Origin: Flavonifractor hominis
GTDB lineage: Bacteria; Bacillota; Clostridia; Oscillospirales; Oscillospiraceae
Direction: 5' to 3'
DNA length: 64,000 nucleotides
Assembly: GCF_040095835.1 (NCBI RefSeq)
Contig: NZ_JBBMFT010000001.1
Span: forward strand, 186,001 to 250,000
Shown here: in pieces, positions 9,180 to 17,530 of the stretch
How positions within the stretch are numbered: position 1 is the stretch's first letter
How the letters are laid out: each line of letters begins with the position of its first letter
Program-made: the position numbers and the translations under genes
The notes under the pieces: model-generated
What the model was told of the DNA's origin: nothing
The model's input: only the letters and a program-made list of their open reading frames with translations
Database searches by the model: none

Positions 9180-9632
9180 ATGAAAGCAAAACGGCAGCAG
9201 GAGATCCTGCGCATTATTGAAGAACAGGATGTAGATACCCAGGATCAGCTTCTGGAAGAGCTGAGAGCGCGGGGCGTGCAGTCCACGCAGGCCACAATTT
9301 CCCGGGATATAAAAGAATTGCACTTGGTGAAGGAATTGACCGGCTATGGTACCTATCGCTATGCTGTTTCGGAGAAAAAGGCTTCGTTGGATGTCTCTGG
9401 AAGACTGCGGACTATTTTTAAGGAGGGAGTGACCTCCTTTGATGTGGCGCAGAATATTGTGGTATTAAAAACGATGCCCGGACTGGCCTCGGCGGCCTGT
9501 GCAGCCATTGATGGCATGACGATTCCAGAGCTGGTGGGGAGTCTGGCAGGGGATGATACTGCTATCCTCATTATGCGGACCAACGAGGATGCGGTGGAGT
9601 TTTGCAACGAGATTCATTCTATGCTCAAGTAA
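9180..9632 (+). CDS. argR: Arginine repressor ArgR
   Basis: This 150-aa regulator has an N-terminal winged helix (SQATISRDIKELHLVK, about residues 38-53) and a C-terminal oligomerisation/arginine-binding domain with LAGDDTAILIMR. Arginine-bound hexamers bind pairs of 18-bp ARG boxes. A good target exists in this window, in the two boxes at 36497-36532 before argG. The location between nadK and recN is the usual Firmicute position. Confidence 0.93.
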   Translation: MKAKRQQEILRIIEEQDVDTQDQLLEELRARGVQSTQATISRDIKELHLVKELTGYGTYRYAVSEKKASLDVSGRLRTIFKEGVTSFDVAQNIVVLKTMPGLASAACAAIDGMTIPELVGSLAGDDTAILIMRTNEDAVEFCNEIHSMLK

Positions 9633-9683
9633 TATCTGCCGGGAAACAGGCTGCGGGTGGTAGCCGATGGGGAGATGAGGCGT

Positions 9684-11381
9684 ATGCTCTCTTTGCTGCA
9701 CATTGAAAATATCGCGGTGATTGAGTCGGCGGACATCCAGTTTGCCAGCGGGTTTAATGCGCTGACCGGTGAGACGGGTGCGGGTAAATCTATCGTAGTG
9801 GATGCTATTGGGGCGATCATTGGTGAACGAACCAGCCGTGATCTGATCCGTACAGGCGCACGCTCGGCATTGGTTAACGCTGTTTTTACCGGCTTACCGG
9901 AACTGTCTTGGTTTCAAGAGAACGGCTGTGGCCCGGATGAAGAAGGAAACTTGCTGCTCCAGCGGGAAATCCAGCCGGATGGTAAAAATGTCTGCCGGCT
10001 AAACGGTCGGCTCATTACAGTAGCGCAGTTACGTCAACTGGGTCGGCAACTGCTGAATATCCATGGTCAACACGATGGTCAACAGCTGCTGGATGAGCGC
10101 TGTCATTTGGAGTATCTGGACCGGTTTGGAGGAACACAGGAATTGGCCGCATCCTTCCGGCAGGTATATGAGCGTGTGCTCCAATTGCGACGGAGCATTG
10201 GTGCATTGCAGATGGATGAGGCGGAAAAAGCACGCCGCATTGACAGCCTTCAGTTTCAGATCCAAGAACTGGAGCGGGCAGAGCTCAAACCAGGAGAGGA
10301 TGAGGCGCTTGCTGAGCGGCGGGACCTGCTGCGCAACGCTGGAAAGCTGATCGATGCGGTGGAAAACGCTCATTTGGCCCTGTCAGGAGACGATGAGCAT
10401 CCAGGGGCTGCGGCACTGGTGGAGGAAGCTGAGCATGCCCTTACTTCCGCTTCCCGGGTGAGCGGTGCGGTGGACGGTCTGTTGGAGAAACTGGCGGAGC
10501 TGCGCTGTGCTGCAGATGACCTAGCTGAGCAGGTTCGGGACCTGCGGGAGAGTTTTGAGTTTGAGCCTGGGGAGCTGGATGAACTCGAAAGCCGCCTGGA
10601 TGTGATCTATCGCCTGAAAAAGAAATATGGTGACTCAGTGGAAGATATGTTGGGTTACCTGGAGCGGTGCAAACAGGAATTGGATGAGATCCAGCTCTCC
10701 AGCGATACCATTGTCCGGCTGGAGAAAAAGTTGGCCGAAGTACTGGAAGAAGCGCGGAAACGGGGCAGCGCACTTACGGAGGCCCGGAAGACCGCCGGAA
10801 AGGCGCTGGAGAGGCGCATTCAAAGTGAACTGGCCCAGCTGGATATGCCGAAGGTCCGCTTTCGGGCGGAATTCCGTCCCAAAGCAGGGGAGTACGGTAT
10901 GGATGAAACCGGTATGGATGAGGTACAGTTTCTTATGTCGGCCAATGTGGGCGAGGACCTCAAACCTATCCAGAAAATTGCCTCAGGCGGCGAACTGGCC
11001 CGTATCATGCTGGCGTTGAAAAACGTGCTGGCAGAGAACGATGATGTGGGCACACTGGTCTTTGATGAGGTGGATACTGGCGTATCCGGACGGGCTGCTC
11101 AAAAGGTAGCTGAGAAACTGGCCGATGTGGCGCGGACCAAACAGGTACTGTGTGTAACCCACCTGCCTCAGCTAGCTGCGATGGCCGATGTCCATTTCTC
11201 GGTGGAGAAGGGGGAGCGGGTAGGACGGACGTTCACCCAAGTGGAGCGGCTCAGCCGGGACCGCCGGCGAGAAGAGTTGGCACGTCTTACCTCGGGGGAA
11301 CATATTACCGATGCCACGCTCCATGCCGCCGAGGAGTTACTGGAGAGCGCGGAAGCCTACAAGAAACTCCACAAAACTTAG
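9684..11381 (+). CDS. recN: DNA repair protein RecN
   Basis: This 565-aa SMC-like ATPase has Walker A GETGAGKS near residue 35, a Q-loop QHDGQQLLD, a long coiled coil (about residues 160-380), and the signature/Walker B pair ASGGELARIMLALK and VFDEVDTGVSGRAAQKV. RecN acts early in double-strand break repair. Start ATG 9684 gives the family N-terminus MLSLLHIENIAVIE. Confidence 0.95.
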   Translation: MLSLLHIENIAVIESADIQFASGFNALTGETGAGKSIVVDAIGAIIGERTSRDLIRTGARSALVNAVFTGLPELSWFQENGCGPDEEGNLLLQREIQPDGKNVCRLNGRLITVAQLRQLGRQLLNIHGQHDGQQLLDERCHLEYLDRFGGTQELAASFRQVYERVLQLRRSIGALQMDEAEKARRIDSLQFQIQELERAELKPGEDEALAERRDLLRNAGKLIDAVENAHLALSGDDEHPGAAALVEEAEHALTSASRVSGAVDGLLEKLAELRCAADDLAEQVRDLRESFEFEPGELDELESRLDVIYRLKKKYGDSVEDMLGYLERCKQELDEIQLSSDTIVRLEKKLAEVLEEARKRGSALTEARKTAGKALERRIQSELAQLDMPKVRFRAEFRPKAGEYGMDETGMDEVQFLMSANVGEDLKPIQKIASGGELARIMLALKNVLAENDDVGTLVFDEVDTGVSGRAAQKVAEKLADVARTKQVLCVTHLPQLAAMADVHFSVEKGERVGRTFTQVERLSRDRRREELARLTSGEHITDATLHAAEELLESAEAYKKLHKT

Positions 11382-11407
11382 ATTTTGTTGAGTTGAAATC
11401 TTTCCTC

Positions 11408-11436
11408 TTGACAAATGGCAAAGGAGCGCTTATAAT
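11408..11436 (+). promoter_or_regulatory. Consensus vegetative promoter of the tyrS T-box transcript
   Basis: TTGACA (11408-11413) and TATAAT (11431-11436) are separated by exactly 17 bp, a perfect sigma-A promoter. Transcription would begin near 11443, just before the T-box leader. Confidence 0.85.
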
Positions 11437-11442
11437 CCACAT

Positions 11443-11715
11443 CAATATGGAACTGTGATGACGGGGAGAAGTACTGCTGCACATCCCGCCCAGAGAACCC
11501 CCGGTTTGGTGAAAGGGGGAGGGGATACGGTAGGAAATACACCCTGGAACAGCCGCCTGAACGGGAGCTTTGCCTAGTAGGGCTGTGTCGGGTGCGCCCG
11601 TTACTGCGCCGCCGTGTGTTGGCACGGCCTGAGGCTGCTTTTGTGAAAAAGCGGCGAACCAGAGGTGGTACCGCGTGATTTGACGCCCTCTGTCCGAAAG
11701 GACAGAGGGCGTTTT
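11443..11715 (+). promoter_or_regulatory. Tyrosine T-box riboswitch
   Basis: The leader has the parts of a T-box: an AGTA loop-E element (about 11472), AGAGA and GGTG elements of stem I, and a specifier TAC at 11538-11540. The conserved T-box AGAGGTGGTACCGCG lies at 11661-11675, followed by a terminator stem with arms ACGCCCTCTGTCC / GGACAGAGGGCGT and a T run (11682-11715). The TAC specifier reads tyrosine, matching tyrS downstream. Uncharged tRNA-Tyr would stabilise the antiterminator and switch on the zinc-ribbon gene and tyrS. Confidence 0.93.
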
Positions 11716-11735
11716 TGATGAAAAGGGGGGATTGG

Positions 11736-12026
11736 ATGGTAAGGGAAATCTGCCTCCGCTGTGGTGGCGAGATGGCACATATGGGGCAGGATAAGATTCA
11801 GCTGGGCAAGTATGGCATGCTGTTGGGAGCCTGGAGCAATCTGCTGTCCGGTGCGCTTACAGTAGATATTTATTGCTGCAAAAAATGCAAAAAGCTGGAG
11901 TTTTATGCCGTGGAGGGGCCAGAAGAGGAGGAGAATACCATGACAAAGGTAGAGTGCCCTTATTGCGGAACCTCCCACGAACTGGACGATGCAAAATGTC
12001 CCCATTGCGGGAACCGGTTATATTGA
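11736..12026 (+). CDS. Small zinc-ribbon protein between T-box and tyrS
   Basis: This 96-aa protein has three Cys pairs: CLRCGG near the N-terminus, CCKKCKK in the middle, and CPYCGTSHELDDAKCPHCG at the end, typical of double zinc ribbons. It starts at ATG 11736 after a GGGGGG site, 20 bp beyond the T-box terminator, and ends 16 bp before tyrS, so it shares tyrosine-starvation control. I do not recognise a specific function; similar PF-type zinc-ribbon proteins are uncharacterised. Confidence 0.8.
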   Translation: MVREICLRCGGEMAHMGQDKIQLGKYGMLLGAWSNLLSGALTVDIYCCKKCKKLEFYAVEGPEEEENTMTKVECPYCGTSHELDDAKCPHCGNRLY

Positions 12027-12042
12027 GAAAGGAAGAAGAAAA

Positions 12043-13269
12043 ATGACCTGTTATGAAGAACTGAAGGCCCGGGGCCTGATTGCCCAGGTGACAAACGAGG
12101 AAGAGATCTCTAAAATGATCAACGAAGGGAAAGCGGTGTTTTATATTGGCTTTGACCCCACAGCTGACTCTCTTCATGTTGGCCATTTTATGGCGTTGTG
12201 TCTGATGAAACGACTGCAGATGGCAGGCAACCGCCCCATTGCTGTTATCGGCGGTGGTACCGGCATGGTGGGCGATCCCTCTGGCCGCTCTGACATGCGT
12301 ACCATGATGACTCCTGAGACCATCCAGCATAACTGTGATTGTTTTAAAAAGCAGATGGAGCGCTTTATCGAGTTCGGTGAGGGCAAGGCGCAGATGGTCA
12401 ACAACGCTGACTGGCTCATGAAGCTCAATTATATTGAGCTCCTGCGGGATGTGGGCGCCTGCTTCTCTGTAAACAATATGCTGCGGGCTGAGTGCTATAA
12501 GCAGCGTATGGAGAAGGGACTCTCCTTCCTGGAGTTTAACTACATGATCATGCAGTCTTATGACTTCTACTACCTGTTCCAGAACTATGGCTGCAATATG
12601 CAGTTTGGCGGTGACGATCAGTGGTCCAACATGCTGGGCGGTACTGAACTCATCCGGCGCAAGCTGGGCAAGGACGCCCACGCCATGACCATTACGCTGC
12701 TTTTGAATTCGGAAGGCAAGAAGATGGGCAAAACCCAGAAAGGTGCCGTATGGCTGGATCCCAACAAGACGACTCCTTACGAGTTTTATCAGTATTGGCG
12801 CAACATCGGTGATGCTGATGTGCTCAAGTGCCTGCGGATGCTCACGTTCCTGCCTCTGGAGCAGATCGATGAGATGGACAAGTGGGAGGGCGCCCAGCTC
12901 AATACTGCCAAGGAGATCCTGGCCTTTGAGCTGACTCAACTGGTCCATGGTACGGAAGAGGCTAAAAAGGCCCAGGAGGCTGCCAAGGCACTGTTTGTAG
13001 GCGGCGGCGATATGAGCAACGTGCCCTCTACCCAGCTGACCCAAGACGATCTGACCGATGGAGCGATCGGTATTCTGGATCTGATGCTCAAGTGCAGCCT
13101 GGTGCCCTCTAAAAAAGAGGCCCGCCGCCTGATCGAGCAGGGTGGCGTGGAGCTTGACGGCGAAAAAGTGACTGATGTGAACACTCCCGTGACTGAGATG
13201 CAGCTCTCCGGCGAAGGGGTTATGCTGAAGAAGGGAAAGAAAGTATTCCATCGTGCCGTGATTGCTTAA
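12043..13269 (+). CDS. tyrS: Tyrosyl-tRNA synthetase
   Basis: This 408-aa class I synthetase has the HIGH-like motif HVGHF (after DPTADSL) and the KMSKS-like loop GKKMGKT, with a C-terminal S4 RNA-binding domain (SKKEARRLIEQGGVELDGEKV). It charges tRNA-Tyr. ATG 12043 follows AGAAAGGAAG. Expression is controlled by the upstream T-box whose specifier is TAC. Confidence 0.97.
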   Translation: MTCYEELKARGLIAQVTNEEEISKMINEGKAVFYIGFDPTADSLHVGHFMALCLMKRLQMAGNRPIAVIGGGTGMVGDPSGRSDMRTMMTPETIQHNCDCFKKQMERFIEFGEGKAQMVNNADWLMKLNYIELLRDVGACFSVNNMLRAECYKQRMEKGLSFLEFNYMIMQSYDFYYLFQNYGCNMQFGGDDQWSNMLGGTELIRRKLGKDAHAMTITLLLNSEGKKMGKTQKGAVWLDPNKTTPYEFYQYWRNIGDADVLKCLRMLTFLPLEQIDEMDKWEGAQLNTAKEILAFELTQLVHGTEEAKKAQEAAKALFVGGGDMSNVPSTQLTQDDLTDGAIGILDLMLKCSLVPSKKEARRLIEQGGVELDGEKVTDVNTPVTEMQLSGEGVMLKKGKKVFHRAVIA

Positions 13270-13277
13270 GAGAAAGA

Positions 13278-13320
13278 AACTGCGGTGCAGTCCGATGGGC
13301 TGTACCGCAGTTCTGCTTTT
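13278..13320 (+). terminator. Terminator after tyrS
   Basis: An inverted repeat AACTGCGGTGCAG / CTGTACCGCAGTT with a 9-nt loop is followed by TCTGCTTTT, typical of a factor-independent terminator. Confidence 0.75.
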
Positions 13321-13323
13321 CGG

Positions 13324-13352
13324 TTGCGTAAGTGCTGGCTACGTGATACAAT
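13324..13352 (+). promoter_or_regulatory. Promoter of the AI-2E family gene
   Basis: TTGCGT (13324-13329) and TACAAT (13347-13352) are separated by 17 bp, directly after the tyrS terminator and 27 bp before the chosen start. Confidence 0.6.
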
Positions 13353-13378
13353 CAAACGTAGTGGAAGGGGTGGGTACA

Positions 13379-14572
13379 GTGGAAGAAAAAGACAATCAGG
13401 AACGCAAGAAATGGTATATTCTGGACGGGCGTTCCATTTCCATGCTGCTTGTGTTACTGCTGGCAATTTTGTTCTATGTAGGGTTGACGCATTTTGATAT
13501 CATAAGCGTTCGTATTGCGATGTTTATGAAGGTGCTCTCTCCGTTTATTACCGGTTTTGCCATCGCGTATCTGCTCAATACGCCGGTAAGCTTTTTTGAA
13601 CGAAAAGTTTACGATAAGCAAAGATATAAACGGGGATTGTCGATTCTGACAGTCTATCTGCTGGCTCTGGCTGTAGTAGTGATCCTGCTCAACCTGGTCA
13701 TTCCTCAGGTCATGCAAAGTGTGATGGACTTGGCGGGGAATATGCAGACCTACTTGAATTCGCTGGATGCGCTGGTCCAGAATGCATCGACGCAGTTTGG
13801 CCTGGATACGGAGAGCGTCAATGAAGCGCTTGGTTCCTATCAGGACTTGGTAAAAACGGTGACCGAGGCGGTGTCCAAGTCTCTGCCTCAGCTTTTGGAC
13901 TTCGGAGTTGCTGTGGGTAATGGCGTGATTACTGGCATTACTGCGTTGATCTCCTCGGTTTACATGCTGGCAGGGAAAGGACGACTTGTACCACAGCTGA
14001 AAAAGTTGATTTATGCCGTATTGCCAAAGCGGAGAGCGGACCGACTGCTGGACATCTGCAGCCATGCAAATGGGGTATTTATTGGTTTTATCAACGGAAA
14101 ACTGATTGACTCGGCCATTATTGGAGTGCTCTGCTTTTTCCTGTGTCTGATCATCCGTATTCCATACCCCATGCTTATCAGCGTAGTGATTGGCGTGACC
14201 AATATTATTCCATTTTTTGGCCCTATTATCGGCGCGATTCCGTGTTTGATGATCCTGGTTATTGTAGATCCCTGGGCTGCACTTCGGTTTTTAATCCTAG
14301 TCCTGGCTCTGCAGCAGTTCGATGGAAATATCCTGGGGCCCAAGATTCTTGGAGACAGTACGGGACTTTCGGCGATCTGGGTACTGATTGCCATCGTCAC
14401 TTGCGGAGGACTGTTTGGATTTCCCGGTATGGTACTGGGTGTACCTACCTTCGCGGTGCTCTACACCCTGGTTCGCGATTGGGTCAACAAACGTCTGCGG
14501 GAAAAGCGGATAGACGGAAACGGTCGGCCCATGGAGTATACAGATTTGACCGGGAAAAAAGACGAACTATAA
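13379..14572 (+). CDS. AI-2E family transporter (membrane protein)
   Basis: This 397-aa protein has about eight membrane segments (LLVLLLAILFYVGL; LSPFITGFAIAYLLNTPV; VYLLALAVVVILLNLVI; later GVLCFFLCLIIR and IIPFFGPIIGAIPCLMILVI) and the family motif LQQFDGNILGPKILG. The family includes TqsA-like exporters, YtvI, and Na+/H+ antiporters; the substrate cannot be told here. GTG 13379 is chosen after GGAAGGGG because upstream residues are not conserved-looking and overlap the tyrS terminator. Confidence 0.85.
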   Translation: MEEKDNQERKKWYILDGRSISMLLVLLLAILFYVGLTHFDIISVRIAMFMKVLSPFITGFAIAYLLNTPVSFFERKVYDKQRYKRGLSILTVYLLALAVVVILLNLVIPQVMQSVMDLAGNMQTYLNSLDALVQNASTQFGLDTESVNEALGSYQDLVKTVTEAVSKSLPQLLDFGVAVGNGVITGITALISSVYMLAGKGRLVPQLKKLIYAVLPKRRADRLLDICSHANGVFIGFINGKLIDSAIIGVLCFFLCLIIRIPYPMLISVVIGVTNIIPFFGPIIGAIPCLMILVIVDPWAALRFLILVLALQQFDGNILGPKILGDSTGLSAIWVLIAIVTCGGLFGFPGMVLGVPTFAVLYTLVRDWVNKRLREKRIDGNGRPMEYTDLTGKKDEL

Positions 14573-14577
14573 TGGAT

Positions 14578-14612
14578 AAAAAAGCACCCGGAGATTGCTC
14601 CGGGTGCTTTTT
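14578..14612. terminator. Bidirectional terminator between AI-2E gene and rnpB
   Basis: AAAAAGCACCCGGAG / CTCCGGGTGCTTTTT with a 4-nt loop has an A run on one side and a T run on the other. It can end the plus-strand transporter transcript and the minus-strand RNase P RNA. Confidence 0.85.
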
Positions 14613-14615
14613 GCA

Positions 14616-14969
14616 AGTAAGCCTGTAAGCCGGGTTCTGTCCTTTAAGACAGCCATCTATCTCGACGCACCGTTGCCGGTACGCTCCAGCCGCCTCCCTG
14701 GGACGGTCGGGCCGACCATGTGTCCCTCCACGGCGTTGCTCCGGATAGAGTTTACAGCGACGGACGCTTCCACGCCGTCGGGTGGGCTCTTATCTCCACC
14801 TTTCCACCCTTACCACTGTGACATAGCCACGGTGGCGGTATATCTCTGTTGCACTTTTCCTGGGGTCGCCCCCGGCGGGTGTTACCCGTTATCCTTGCCC
14901 TATGGAGCCCGGACTTTCCTCACGCATGGGCCTTTCGCCCCATACGCGCGGCTGTCCAGCTTGCTTGCG
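14616..14969 (-). ncRNA. rnpB: RNase P RNA (type A)
   Basis: Read on the minus strand, the RNA begins near 14969 with AAGCTGGACAGCCGC and contains the universal core GAGGAAAGTCCGGGCTCC, AGGGTGGAAAGGTG and AGATAGATGGCTGTC. It ends ACAGAACCCGGCTTACAGGC near 14620. The RNA subunit cleaves tRNA 5' leaders. Ends are approximate (about 5 nt). Confidence 0.95.
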
Positions 14970-14975
14970 AATGAC

Positions 14976-15004
14976 ATTGTATCGTATTCTTCTCCGCTTG
15001 TCAA
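14976..15004 (-). promoter_or_regulatory. Promoter of rnpB
   Basis: On the minus strand TTGACA (15004-14999) and TACAAT (14981-14976) are 17 bp apart, placing the start a few bases before the RNase P RNA 5' end. Confidence 0.85.
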
Positions 15005-15024
15005 ATCAAAGCAATGCCTTTCGA

Positions 15025-15053
15025 TTGAAATTTTAAAGCCGATAGGATATAAT
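15025..15053 (+). promoter_or_regulatory. Promoter of murD
   Basis: TTGAAA (15025-15030) and TATAAT (15048-15053) with a 17-bp spacer, diverging from the rnpB promoter 20 bp away. Confidence 0.8.
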
Positions 15054-15091
15054 ACATAAGTTATACATTATATTAAAGGGAGGAACAACCT

Positions 15092-16480
15092 ATGCGTTCC
15101 ACCATACAGAATTATCTGGCCGAACTCAGGGGCAAAAGGGTAGCTGTGATCGGGATCGGCGTATCGAACACACCCCTGATCAAGATGCTCTTGCGAGCTG
15201 GCGTAAAGGTGACCGCCTGCGATAAACGTCAGCGGGCCGACTTTGGTGGTCAGGCGGAGGAATTGGAGAGCCTTGGGGCCGAGCTGCACCTTGGCCTGGA
15301 CTACTTGGAAGGACTAGACCAGGAAATCATCTTCCGCACGCCCGGTCTGCGCCCAGATGTGCCTCAATTGCTGGCTGCGCAGGAGCGGGGAAGTGTTATC
15401 ACTTCAGAAATGGAGGTCTTTTTCAAGGTCTGTCCCTGCAGGATCATTGCTGTGACCGGAAGTGACGGGAAGACTACCACTACGACGATTATTGCCGAAT
15501 TGCTCAAAGCGGCTGGTTATAATGTTTATGTGGGCGGCAATATTGGCCGTCCGCTCCTGCCGGATGTCAGCGGGATGGAGAGCGGTGATATTGCAGTGCT
15601 GGAGCTCTCTTCCTTCCAGCTGATGACTATGGATAGAAGCCCGGATGTAGCGGTGGTCACCAACGTAGCGCCCAACCATCTAGATGTTCACAAGTCTATG
15701 GAGGAGTACATCGACGCCAAGAAGAATATTTTCCTGCATCAGACACCGAATGGCCGCCTTGTGCTGAACCAGGACAATGAGATTACCCGCGCTTTTGCCG
15801 CGCAGGCCAGGGGAAGTGTGACCATGTTCAGCCGTCGTGAGACGCTGGAGCATGGAATCTTCCTCCGAGATGGGGCGATTTTTGCGCGGCGGGATGGACA
15901 GGAGCGGCCGGTCCTTTATCTGGAGCATATTTTATTGCCGGGCGACCACAACGTGGAAAACTATATGGCGGCCATTGGTGCGGTGGATGGTCTGGTTCCA
16001 GACCAGGTCATTCGGGATTTTGCGGCTAAATTCACGGGTGTAGAGCATCGCATCGAGTTGGTACGGACCTTGAAGGGAGTAAAGTATTATAATGACTCCA
16101 TTGCCTCCAGCCCTTCCCGTACCATTGCCGGGCTGCGTTCTTTCACCCAAAAGGTGATCCTCATTGCGGGCGGCTATGATAAACACATTCCGTTTGATGT
16201 GCTGGGGCCAGAGGTAGTGGAACATGTGAAAGCTCTGGTGTTGACCGGTGCAACGGCAGACAAGATCCGACAGGCGGTAGAAAAGGCACCGGGCTATGAC
16301 GCGCAAGTACTTCCCATTCAGACCTATGATGATTTCGATCAGGCAGTATTGGCGGCTCATGCACTGGCACAGCCGGGAGACGTGGTACTGATGTCGCCGG
16401 CCTGTGCATCCTTTGACAAGTTTAGAAATTTTATGGAGCGGGGCGCAGCATTTAAAAAGATCATCTATGCCCTGGAATAG
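15092..16480 (+). CDS. murD: UDP-N-acetylmuramoylalanine-D-glutamate ligase
   Basis: This 462-aa Mur ligase carries the ATP loop TGSDGKTTTTTIIAELL, the central NVAPNHLDVHKSMEEYIDAKK and the C-terminal domain with YYNDSIASSPSRTIAGL. It adds D-glutamate to UDP-MurNAc-L-Ala in the cytosol. ATG 15092 follows AAAGGGAGG. It is separate from any dcw cell-wall cluster here and leads an operon with the M42 peptidases. Confidence 0.95.
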   Translation: MRSTIQNYLAELRGKRVAVIGIGVSNTPLIKMLLRAGVKVTACDKRQRADFGGQAEELESLGAELHLGLDYLEGLDQEIIFRTPGLRPDVPQLLAAQERGSVITSEMEVFFKVCPCRIIAVTGSDGKTTTTTIIAELLKAAGYNVYVGGNIGRPLLPDVSGMESGDIAVLELSSFQLMTMDRSPDVAVVTNVAPNHLDVHKSMEEYIDAKKNIFLHQTPNGRLVLNQDNEITRAFAAQARGSVTMFSRRETLEHGIFLRDGAIFARRDGQERPVLYLEHILLPGDHNVENYMAAIGAVDGLVPDQVIRDFAAKFTGVEHRIELVRTLKGVKYYNDSIASSPSRTIAGLRSFTQKVILIAGGYDKHIPFDVLGPEVVEHVKALVLTGATADKIRQAVEKAPGYDAQVLPIQTYDDFDQAVLAAHALAQPGDVVLMSPACASFDKFRNFMERGAAFKKIIYALE

Positions 16481-16492
16481 GAGGAATGCGGG

Positions 16493-17530
16493 TTGGATAT
16501 GAGACATGCGCTGGAGAAACTGTGCGCCTGTACAGCGCCCTCTGGCTTTGAAAACGCCTCAGCCACCGTTGCACAGGAACTGCTGCGGCCATTGGTGGAT
16601 GAGGTTTCGGTTGACCGTATGGGAAATGTCATCGGCATACGCCGCTGCGGAAAACCAGGGGCGAAACTGCTCCTGTTGGACGCTCATCTGGATGAGATCG
16701 GCCTTATGGTCACCGGTATTGAAGACGGATTTCTCCGCTTTTGCAGCATCGGTGGGGTAGACCCACGTATGCTGCCTGGGCGGGAGCTTACCATTTTAAC
16801 GCAGCCGCCCCGATTCGGAGTGGTGGCCTGCCAGCCGCCCCATCTTCAGAACAGAGAGGTAGGGAACAAGTCCATTCCCATCAAAGAGCTGTTTGTGGAT
16901 GTGGGACTGAGCCAGGAACAGGCCGAGCAGGCCATCCCCATTGGAACTCCTATGGTGTACCGGGGCAGCTGCTTTGCCCTTGGAGAGGACCAGATGTGCG
17001 GCAAGTCGATGGATGACAGGGCGTGCTTTGTAACATTGTTGCGGGCGGCAGAGTTGCTGCAAGGACAGGAGCTGGATGTGGATGTATGTATCCTGGGCTC
17101 CACACGGGAGGAGGTTTCCGGAGTAGGTGCCACTACTGCTACTTGGTCGGTACAGCCGGACTGGTGCATTGCCGTAGATGTGACACACGGACGCACCCCG
17201 GATGGTCCGGCGGATAAGACCTTCACCTTGGGCGGAGGTCCCGCCATTGGCGTGGGTCCCAATATGGCTCGATGGATGACCCGACGCCTCATGGATCAGG
17301 CCGAAGCACAGCAGATGCCCTATCAGCTGGAAGTCATGTCCGGCCATACGGGTACCAATGGCTGGGAAATGCAGATCAGCCGGGAAGGCGTAGCCACCGC
17401 GGTGCTCTCCCTGCCTTTGAAGTACATGCATAGTCCCATTGAGGTGCTATCCCTCAAGGATATGGAGGCTGTGGCGGCTCTGTTGGCTGCCTTTGCAAAG
17501 AACCTCGGAAAGGAGGCGGTCAGGCTGTGA
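16493..17530 (+). CDS. M42 family metallopeptidase (copy 1)
   Basis: This 345-aa di-metal aminopeptidase has metal-site regions DAHLDEIGLMV, MDDRACFV and GSTREEVSGVGATTA, and the late HSPIEVLSLKD. TTG 16493 is preferred (AGGAGG at 16479-16484, 8-bp spacing); ATG 16499 is an alternative. The family forms cytosolic tetrahedral peptidases or deblocking aminopeptidases. First of three adjacent paralogues, and its stop overlaps the GTG start of the second. Confidence 0.88.
   Translation: MDMRHALEKLCACTAPSGFENASATVAQELLRPLVDEVSVDRMGNVIGIRRCGKPGAKLLLLDAHLDEIGLMVTGIEDGFLRFCSIGGVDPRMLPGRELTILTQPPRFGVVACQPPHLQNREVGNKSIPIKELFVDVGLSQEQAEQAIPIGTPMVYRGSCFALGEDQMCGKSMDDRACFVTLLRAAELLQGQELDVDVCILGSTREEVSGVGATTATWSVQPDWCIAVDVTHGRTPDGPADKTFTLGGGPAIGVGPNMARWMTRRLMDQAEAQQMPYQLEVMSGHTGTNGWEMQISREGVATAVLSLPLKYMHSPIEVLSLKDMEAVAALLAAFAKNLGKEAVRL

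Noticed and set aside
11392..11405. ATTTTGTTGAGTTG shared between the recN end and the 51293 palindrome arm
   Set aside because: A 14-bp match between two places is expected by chance many times in 64 kb; there is no further similarity around it.
11857..13251. Long open frame (464 codons) opposite tyrS
   Set aside because: It is antisense to a certain tyrS gene, has no ribosome site and no recognisable domain.
14595..15059. Plus-strand frame of 154 codons across the RNase P RNA
   Set aside because: It lies on the complement of rnpB and has no family resemblance; the RNA gene explains the sequence.
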